Positions 1-3,835 of a stretch of 6,089 bases of DNA are shown here, in pieces. Every line of letters starts with the position of its first letter. Within the stretch, counting starts at the first letter, position 1. The position numbers were made by a program, and so were the translations under genes. The stretch lies in the NCBI GenBank assembly GCA_011046405.1, contig DSAR01000471.1, positions 1 through 6,089 of the forward strand, given 5' to 3'. Below the pieces are notes generated by a model that saw only the letters and a program-made list of their open reading frames with translations, was not told where the DNA came from and searched no databases. Source of the stretch: Chloroflexota bacterium (GTDB lineage: Bacteria > Chloroflexota > Anaerolineae > B4-G1).

Positions 1-20
1 CTCAGAGAGACTTGTACCCT

Positions 21-488
21 TTACCCACGGCTCAGAAGAGCCATCCGTTGGTCCATCTCTCCCCAAGCCAGTAAAAACTCCGCCAGCAAAGCAGAAACTG
101 GGCCATACGCCAGCACAGGGTCATGGTATGTTATTTGATCAGCAGTGACCTTTGTGATCAGGACTGCATGTTGTGTGCGAATATTATTCCATCCAGTTAA
201 ACCAGGCGTTGTCATAATAGCAGCGATTACTGCCTGGCTATCAGTCAACGCCACGACCACATCATCAGGCGAAGCTAATCGTTTTAATTGTACACTTACA
301 TGCCATTGCGCTAGCTGCTCTATCCGTGAAAAAACGGCGCCTACACCTTTTCGGGTGCCCAGAACTTGAGCTAACCGCACCTGAGGGGCCGTGATTCCCA
401 ATTGTGCCAACGCCATCTGGGCACAGGCAGGCAAGCAATACCCAATATCTACCTGCTGGATATGAACAGGAAGCTCAAGGAGAGACAT
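21..488 (-). CDS. Small papain/C39-like cysteine peptidase, possible effector of a toxin-antitoxin-like pair
   Basis: A 155-residue protein with no signal peptide or membrane segment, so probably cytoplasmic. Visible catalytic layout of the papain-like/C39 superfamily: Gln12 six residues before Cys18 in QQVDIGYCLPAC (oxyanion Gln and nucleophile), His107 in TQHAVLI, and Asp123 in YHDPV. Spacing and order (Q-C-H-D) match the minimal C39-like fold, in which the GYCLPAC helix carries the nucleophile. It is not fused to an ABC transporter, so the bacteriocin-leader processing role of C39 transporters is not indicated. Its ATG lies inside the end of the upstream Phd-like gene (14-nt overlap) and has no clear Shine-Dalgarno of its own, which suggests translational coupling. 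The substrate is unknown. By position it takes the toxin slot; a housekeeping or peptide-processing peptidase is the alternative. Fold assignment is fairly sure, biological role is not. Confidence 0.75.
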   Translation of the reverse strand: MSLLELPVHIQQVDIGYCLPACAQMALAQLGITAPQVRLAQVLGTRKGVGAVFSRIEQLAQWHVSVQLKRLASPDDVVVALTDSQAVIAAIMTTPGLTGWNNIRTQHAVLITKVTADQITYHDPVLAYGPVSALLAEFLLAWGEMDQRMALLSRG

Positions 489-918
489 CGTGCTCAGTCG
501 CCAATTGTTCCAGCTGATCTAAAAGTGCGGCACGTTCTTCATCTGTAAAGGATACCGCCAGCGTGTGTGCGTCTACCTGCACTGTCATAAGTAAAGTGCC
601 ATCGAAAAGCCGATAAGGCACACGCCAGTGTGGTTCGGGATCGGGCGTCCATACAGGGTTACTACTGCTCAACGCACAGCCAACGAGATCGCCAAATACA
701 ACCCGATCGGCCGCCCGACGAGCTTCCAGCGCCAGTTCCGTTTGCCGTTCCTTCAGCAGTGCTTGGTAACGCTCGTATTCTTCGATACTGATCAATGCCG
801 CTACCGGTTGGCCATCTCGTTCCAGAATGATGGGCTGACTGAGATCGGTCACCGATGCCGCATACGATACTTCAGCATCTTTTACTTTTTTTGAAGCAGT
901 CATTTCTTCCGTTCCCAT
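475..918 (-). CDS. Phd/YefM-family antitoxin-like protein with an extra C-terminal domain
   Basis: A 147-residue protein. Residues about 16-58 read as the core of a Phd/YefM antitoxin: a short 'DLSQPIILERDGQPVAALIS' stretch, then the typical IEEYERYQALL helix. In known members this region dimerises, binds operator DNA and represses its own operon. Residues about 59-75 form a charged helix. Residues about 88-140 are not Phd: they contain a W90-P-x-P-x-W98-R-V-P-Y motif, a predicted beta stretch (TLLMTVQVDAHTLAVSF) and a helix (DEERAALLDQLEQLA). In Phd antitoxins the C-terminus is where the toxin binds, so this domain could hold the downstream peptidase. That is inference. The start at 918 has a weak AGGGA seven bases upstream; an ATG at 903 (residue 6) is an alternative. 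The gene overlaps the peptidase by 14 nt. No convincing promoter was seen upstream, where the DNA is repetitive. Confidence 0.72.
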   Translation of the reverse strand: MGTEEMTASKKVKDAEVSYAASVTDLSQPIILERDGQPVAALISIEEYERYQALLKERQTELALEARRAADRVVFGDLVGCALSSSNPVWTPDPEPHWRVPYRLFDGTLLMTVQVDAHTLAVSFTDEERAALLDQLEQLATEHDVSP

Positions 919-933
919 TTTAGAGTCCCTGAA

Positions 934-994
934 CGGCGAGCACTAGTTTAGCATCGGTGGCTCTTTTGGTTCTGACCCGTTCAAGTTAGATTAG
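934..994. repeat. Direct repeat copy A (diverged)
   Basis: This stretch aligns with 1018-1090. Shared blocks in the same order are CGG-(C/T)-GAGCA, TTT-(A/G)-GC, and TTTTGGTTCTG followed by a CG-T-x-CA-x-GTT motif. Copy A ends CGTTCAAGTTAG, the counterpart of CGTCCAGGTTAG in copy B once the inserted element there is removed. It lies just upstream of the Phd-like gene, so it may be part of that gene's leader. Whether it is dispersed elsewhere in the genome cannot be seen from this window. Confidence 0.5.
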
Positions 995-1008
995 GCCTAC
1001 CCGATAGG

Positions 1009-1031
1009 ATTCTTGCACGGTGAGCAAGAAT
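1009..1031. repeat. Perfect 8-bp hairpin within repeat copy B
   Basis: ATTCTTGC at 1009-1016 and GCAAGAAT at 1024-1031 are exact reverse complements around a 7-nt loop. No T-run follows on either strand, so it is not a standard intrinsic terminator. Copy A of the direct repeat lacks this hairpin. It could be an operator-like site or an RNA hairpin in the leader of the Phd-like gene; neither is shown. Confidence 0.5.
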
Positions 1032-1090
1032 TTGGCGACCAGCGGTTCCTTTTTGGTTCTGGCTCGGAAGCGCAGCGGCTTCGTCCAGGT
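1018..1090. repeat. Direct repeat copy B, interrupted by the MITE-like element
   Basis: Second copy of the repeat at 934-994, with matching blocks CGGTGAGCA, TTTGGC and TTTTTGGTTCTGG. It carries an extra GC-rich stretch (about 1065-1081, itself able to form GAAGC/GCTTC). It runs into the left target duplication at 1083-1090. Joining 1090 to 1304 recreates CGTCCAGGTTAG, the counterpart of CGTTCAAGTTAG at 978-989 in copy A, 10 of 12 bases identical. Confidence 0.5.
1083..1090. repeat. Left target-site duplication GTCCAGGT
   Basis: An 8-bp sequence identical to 1296-1303. It abuts the outer end of the left terminal inverted repeat with no gap, as expected for a duplication made on transposition. 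Confidence 0.7.
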
Positions 1091-1167
1091 TTCACTACCC
1101 GACATTCGGGGCCAAGAGCCTGGTTTTCTATCACGAATCACACGAATGGTCGAATTTCACGAATGTT

Positions 1168-1231
1168 TTGTAACTACTCGGGGCAGCCCTTTGCTGTGCC
1201 GGAGAATGGGCAGCAGGCTGAGTAGTTACAA
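1168..1231. repeat. Inner 12-bp stem of the palindromic element
   Basis: TTGTAACTACTC at 1168-1179 pairs perfectly with GAGTAGTTACAA at 1220-1231. The loop region 1180-1219 is GC-rich and can form weaker internal pairs (GCTGTGCC against GGGCAGC). No T-run follows the stem, so it is not scored as an intrinsic terminator. Confidence 0.65.
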
Positions 1232-1247
1232 TTCGTGTTATTTGTCC

Positions 1248-1274
1248 ATTCGTGACATTCGTGACATTCGCGAT
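1248..1274. repeat. 9-bp tandem repeat (ATTCGTGAC type), three units
   Basis: Three consecutive 9-nt units, ATTCGTGAC, ATTCGTGAC and ATTCGCGAT, form the right subterminal part of the MITE-like element. Inverted counterparts (CACGAAT at 1132 and 1141, also 9 nt apart) lie in the left half. Subterminal iterated short motifs could be transposase-binding sites; this is inference. Confidence 0.6.
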
Positions 1275-1295
1275 CCAGAGATGTCGGGTAATGAA

Positions 1296-1303
1296 GTCCA
1301 GGT
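1296..1303. repeat. Right target-site duplication GTCCAGGT
   Basis: Identical to 1083-1090 and directly adjacent to the right terminal inverted repeat. The next base (T, 1304) continues the presumed empty-site sequence GTTAG seen in repeat copy A. Confidence 0.7.
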
Positions 1304-1309
1304 TAGTAA

Positions 1310-1347
1310 TGACGCTTGGAGTATACACCTGACCTGTATAAGCGTCA
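1310..1347. repeat. Two-tier hairpin downstream of the DUF4058 gene
   Basis: TGACGCT at 1310-1316 pairs with AGCGTCA at 1341-1347. Inside it, TATACA at 1322-1327 pairs with TGTATA at 1335-1340 around a 7-nt loop, leaving a 5-nt one-sided bulge. It lies 22 nt beyond the DUF4058 stop codon in the direction of transcription. No U-run follows, so at most it would be a factor-dependent terminator or a 3'-end stabiliser. Confidence 0.4.
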
Positions 1348-1368
1348 AGCCAAAAAGTGTTTTTCCCT

Positions 1369-2265
1369 TCATTCAGGACGGAGACCCCGACCCCGCAACA
1401 GCCCATCGATCCAGGCCGCCTCCTCTGGCTCGAGCATCGGCGCTATGGGCGGCGGCTGGCGGTAGTCGATCAGGTCGCCGTAACCGCCGTTATCGTAGCA
1501 CCGGGTGAAGAGCGCTTGCAGATCAAGCACTACGTCGGGGTCTGGTTCGCGCAGGGGCACGTTCACCGCTGGCAACCGGCGGGAGAGGGGAATGGGGTAG
1601 ACCTCGGCTTGATCAGGCTGCGCCGCCCGCCGCACCCCGATCAGGTAACGATGGGCCGGCAGGCCCGCAACGACCTCAATGGGGAGCGCCACCGTCGGCT
1701 GCCCGGTCGAAAGCAGGTCGATCTCGATCAGGTTGACCGGGCTGTCCAGGATCTGCGCCTGCTTGCGCCGGTACAAGTCGCGCCCGGGACCGGACGCCTT
1801 GTTGGCGGGACTGAGCATCTCAATGACGGTGACAACTTCGTCGCCGGCCGTGTGCACGATCTCGACGTAGGGCTCGCGGTATTCCGCCGGATCCAGGCGA
1901 ACGATCAAGGGCAGTGGGGCATCGTCGGGCTCGGCCCTGGTCTCAGCCTCGACTTCCACGTCCTCCACACCTCCCGCATCTCCATCCGCCTCGATCACCT
2001 CGTCCGCCGGCGCTGCCTCATCGACCACGGCCTCCACGTACACCGGCGCCATCTCCCGCGCCGGGTGTTGGACCACCAGGACATCGGGGTAGAAGGTGTG
2101 ATGAGGAGCGACGACGTACACCCGCTCCCCCATACGGGCGTGATAATCGGGCCGGACCTGGGATTGGAGGGCGTCTGCGATGTACGTGATCAATCGCTGG
2201 TGCACGTCGGTCCAGCGGGCGAGGGCCTCGAGATACGGGTCCATACCGGGAAAAGGACTGGGCAT
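1369..2265 (-). CDS. DUF4058 family protein
   Basis: A 298-residue protein. The start MPSPFPGMDPYLE followed by W18-x-D-V-H22 is the hallmark N-terminus of DUF4058, whose function is unknown. Other visible blocks are YPDVLVV (59-65), VIEMLSPANK (147-156), Y165-x-x-K168 and NLIEIDLL (178-185). In order these resemble the PD-(D/E)XK nuclease core as seen in Uma2/DUF820 proteins (PDvvV, then vEvlSP, then a Tyr/Lys helix). Residues 82-118 form an acidic, low-complexity insertion. No signal peptide or membrane segment is seen. The start is well supported: GGGGAGG sits seven bases upstream of the ATG. The gene begins 15 bp after the metallophosphoesterase stop, so the two are probably one transcript from the promoter near 3084. 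Family call is confident; any nuclease role is only a structural hint. Confidence 0.9.
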   Translation of the reverse strand: MPSPFPGMDPYLEALARWTDVHQRLITYIADALQSQVRPDYHARMGERVYVVAPHHTFYPDVLVVQHPAREMAPVYVEAVVDEAAPADEVIEADGDAGGVEDVEVEAETRAEPDDAPLPLIVRLDPAEYREPYVEIVHTAGDEVVTVIEMLSPANKASGPGRDLYRRKQAQILDSPVNLIEIDLLSTGQPTVALPIEVVAGLPAHRYLIGVRRAAQPDQAEVYPIPLSRRLPAVNVPLREPDPDVVLDLQALFTRCYDNGGYGDLIDYRQPPPIAPMLEPEEAAWIDGLLRGRGLRPE

Positions 2266-2280
2266 CGGCGACCTCCCCGG

Positions 2281-3036
2281 CTACGTGCTGGCGTTGCGCA
2301 GGATACCGCTCACCCACGCCTGGGCCGGGTGCGACACCCGCGCCAACTCGTCGACGAGCACCTGCCGGTCGTAGTCTACCCGGCGGATAGAAACCTGGCA
2401 CGTATCGCCCTCGAAATCAAGGAGGGCGTAGGCCGGGCGAGGGTCGCCGTCCAGCGGCAGTCCCACGCTGCCGTCGTTCACGATCCGCACGCCCGCCACC
2501 GTGCGGTCGACCGGGCGATGGGTGTGGCCGTAGAGCATCAATCGGGCCTCTGCACCGGAGAAGTAGTCGGCCACTTGCTCCCCTTCGGCATCAGGGGGCA
2601 GAAAGGTCTCGTCGTCCCGGGCGTTGGCGTGGAAGGCGACGACGCGGCCGTAGCCCGGCACGTCGATCGCCAGTTCCGTCGGCAGGTCGCGCAGGAAGAC
2701 GTAATCGGCGTAGGAGAGCCGCTCGACCGTCCAGCGGAAGTTGGCGTCCCGCTCCGCCAGTCGGTCGGGCACCTCGCGCCACGCCTCGGGCGATTCGACC
2801 GGGGGCATCGCCGGCCGCCGTCCGGTGACCAGGTAGCGGTCTGTGTTCCCCTGGAGAAAGGCGACGTCGGGTATCATCCGCAGCCGGTCCAGCGTCTCGA
2901 CCGGCCAGGGGCAGAAAGCGGCCAGATCCCCCAAAACCCAGGTGACGTCGGGCGCCCCCCGGGTCTCTACGTCGGCCAGGACCGCCTCTAGGGCGACCAG
3001 GTTACCGTGAATGTCCGAAAGTACAGCCAGGCGCAT
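2281..3036 (-). CDS. Calcineurin-like metallophosphoesterase (YfcE/MJ0936 type)
   Basis: A 251-residue cytoplasmic enzyme. Numbered from MRLAVL, the metal-binding motifs are all present: D8-x-H10 in SDIHGN, G36-D37, G63-N64, H136 in AFHAN, and Y169-G-H171-T-H173. These build the two-metal site that hydrolyses phosphomono- or diesters. GNTD replaces the more common GNHD, as is usual in the YfcE/MJ0936 branch, so phosphodiesterase activity is plausible but the substrate is unknown. Three consecutive ATGs (3042, 3039, 3036) follow AGGAGG with gaps of 2, 5 and 8 nt; the third has the best spacing and begins right at the conserved core, so 3036 is used. An extended -10 promoter lies 48 nt upstream. 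The gene is followed after 15 bp by DUF4058. Confidence 0.9.
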   Translation of the reverse strand: MRLAVLSDIHGNLVALEAVLADVETRGAPDVTWVLGDLAAFCPWPVETLDRLRMIPDVAFLQGNTDRYLVTGRRPAMPPVESPEAWREVPDRLAERDANFRWTVERLSYADYVFLRDLPTELAIDVPGYGRVVAFHANARDDETFLPPDAEGEQVADYFSGAEARLMLYGHTHRPVDRTVAGVRIVNDGSVGLPLDGDPRPAYALLDFEGDTCQVSIRRVDYDRQVLVDELARVSHPAQAWVSGILRNAST

Positions 3037-3042
3037 CATCAT

Positions 3043-3050
3043 ACCCTCCT
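3043..3050 (-). promoter_or_regulatory. Shine-Dalgarno deciding the metallophosphoesterase start
   Basis: AGGAGGGT read on the minus strand directly precedes ATGATGATG. Only the third ATG is at an ideal distance (8 nt from AGGAGG), favouring MRLAVLSDIHGN as the real N-terminus. Confidence 0.65.
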
Positions 3051-3083
3051 CATCACTAATCCCTGCATCTCATCGTGCTCGGG

Positions 3084-3092
3084 ATTATACCA
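3084..3092 (-). promoter_or_regulatory. Extended -10 promoter for metallophosphoesterase-DUF4058
   Basis: On the minus strand the sequence reads TGGTATAAT: a consensus TATAAT with the TGn extension. The region 17 bp upstream (GTGGTG) is a poor -35, which the extended -10 can make up for. Transcription would start near 3077, giving a leader of roughly 40 nt that includes the AGGAGG. It lies 39 bp beyond the stop of the small membrane-protein gene, so this pair can be expressed separately from the dehydrogenase group. Confidence 0.65.
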
Positions 3093-3130
3093 CGAATTAT
3101 TGGCCTCACCACACGGCCGCTCGAAATTCG

Positions 3131-3361
3131 CTACCCGGCCCACATTTGGAAGCGATAGACGGCCAACGATTGGAAGCCGATCAAGCCCACTGCCCATGCC
3201 AGCCAGATCAAGACGATGGTGCGCAGGGCAGCGCGGGCGCGCCGCTGCCCCACCCCGCCCGGAGGCGCGGTGGGGCAGCAACGCCATCCCCGGGCGTTCA
3301 GCAACAGGGCAACGCCGGTCACGGCCGCCAATAGCCCGCTGACGATCAAAAACGGTCTCAT
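3131..3361 (-). CDS. Small two-helix membrane protein, unknown function
   Basis: A 76-residue protein starting MRPFLIVSGLLAAVTG. Two hydrophobic segments are visible: residues about 3-22 and 46-65. They are joined by a basic loop with Cys28-Cys29, two prolines and RRAR (40-43). By the positive-inside rule the loop would face the cytoplasm. The ATG overlaps the TGA of the preceding gene as ATGA, and a purine-rich GGGAGGGAGAGGG precedes it, strong support for coupled translation. That same run encodes the GEGEG tail of the upstream protein. A longer reading of this frame (up to 3655) only shadows the upstream gene and is not used. I do not recognise the family; it probably works with the four-helix protein encoded just before it. 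Confidence 0.65.
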   Translation of the reverse strand: MRPFLIVSGLLAAVTGVALLLNARGWRCCPTAPPGGVGQRRARAALRTIVLIWLAWAVGLIGFQSLAVYRFQMWAG

Positions 3362-3816
3362 CCCTCTCCCTCCCCGTCTTCCGGTTGAGCAAAAACGCGC
3401 TTCACCTGGGACCAACTCAACAATCCCCAGACGATGGCCAACAAGAGCACCGAAAGGGCCAAAGCCCGCGACCAGATCTGGCGCGCGTAATCGTTGGCGT
3501 CGAACAGCAGGTGGTTGATCCACACGTGCACCTCGTAAAGCGTCGTCGTCGCCAGCGTCCACCACCGCCCCCAGGGACGGAAGCGGATCAGTCCCGTCGC
3601 TCCAACGGTAAAGGCCACACCCCAGGCGATCCCCATCACCATCAAGTATCCCCACGAGAACGGGAGCGTCAACGGCAGATCAGGCAGGCGCTGTTGGTAC
3701 AGCCAGGCCAGCGCTGCCCGGCTCAGGTTTGCAGCCCCCAGGACCCACATCAGGATCGCCAACGCCACGACCCACTTCTGCGCCGGTGTCAGCTTTCGTC
3801 TTTTGCGTTGCGCCAT
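3358..3816 (-). CDS. Four-helix integral membrane protein, unknown function
   Basis: A 152-residue protein from the chosen start MAQRKRRKLTPAQKW. Four hydrophobic segments appear at about 14-38, 54-77, 84-105 (aromatic-rich and weaker: WWTLATTTLYEVHVW) and 117-135. The KRRK N-terminus and the KR after the last helix predict both ends in the cytoplasm. The C-terminus is a short acidic tail, PEDGEGEG. The frame is open to 3870, but that start would overlap the dehydrogenase by 35 nt. The ATG at 3816 leaves a 19-bp gap, has a GGGGAT nearby, and begins at the charged cytoplasmic end typical of such proteins. No enzyme motif is seen. Co-transcription with the dehydrogenase and the coupled small membrane protein is likely from spacing; the function is not known. 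Confidence 0.65.
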   Translation of the reverse strand: MAQRKRRKLTPAQKWVVALAILMWVLGAANLSRAALAWLYQQRLPDLPLTLPFSWGYLMVMGIAWGVAFTVGATGLIRFRPWGRWWTLATTTLYEVHVWINHLLFDANDYARQIWSRALALSVLLLAIVWGLLSWSQVKRVFAQPEDGEGEG

Positions 3817-3835
3817 CGCATCCCCATCGGCCCGC

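Larger units (their letters stand above)
1091..1295. mobile_element. MITE-like palindromic element, 205 bp, non-coding
   Basis: Terminal inverted repeats TTCACTACCCGACAT (1091-1105) and ATGTCGGGTAATGAA (1281-1295) match at 14 of 15 positions. Exact 8-bp direct repeats lie immediately outside both ends. The interior is an imperfect palindrome: three CACGAAT units on the left (1132, 1141, 1158) face three ATTCGTG units and one ATTCGCG on the right (1231, 1248, 1257, 1266). A perfect 12-bp inner stem, TTGTAACTACTC at 1168-1179 with its complement at 1220-1231, closes a 40-nt centre. No credible ORF is present, so it would need a transposase in trans. 8-bp duplications occur in several insertion-sequence families; I cannot assign one. 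As RNA it would fold into a long hairpin between DUF4058 and the Phd-like gene. Confidence 0.72.

Noticed and set aside
919..1008. Promoter for the Phd-like gene
   Set aside because: TAAACT and TTGAAC can be picked out on the minus strand, but no pair has both acceptable matches and a 16-18 bp spacing.
1168..1231. Intrinsic terminator at the inner stem of the palindrome
   Set aside because: The stem is AT-rich, the loop is 40 nt long, and no T-run follows on either strand.
1248..1274. CRISPR array or plasmid-type iterons
   Set aside because: The units are 9 nt and contiguous, with no spacers and no replication gene nearby. They sit inside a transposon-like palindrome that explains them better.
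1131..1406. A 91-codon minus-strand frame after DUF4058
   Set aside because: It overlaps the DUF4058 end out of frame and is read through the palindromic element (ANVTNVTNGQ comes from the 9-nt repeats). No ribosome site is evident.
1013..1508. Plus-strand frames of 70 and 162 codons over the repeat region
   Set aside because: They translate the direct repeat and the palindrome, then run antisense into DUF4058. No domain or conserved feature is seen.
1357..2991. A 544-codon open frame on the plus strand
   Set aside because: It is antisense to the metallophosphoesterase and DUF4058 genes, both with clear family motifs and ribosome sites. Its protein is Arg/His/Pro/Val-rich with no domain, typical of a shadow frame in GC-rich DNA.
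3131..3655. A 174-codon reading of the small membrane-protein frame
   Set aside because: Residues before MRPFLIV overlap the four-helix protein gene out of frame and look like a shadow; the ATGA junction at 3358-3361 marks the real start.
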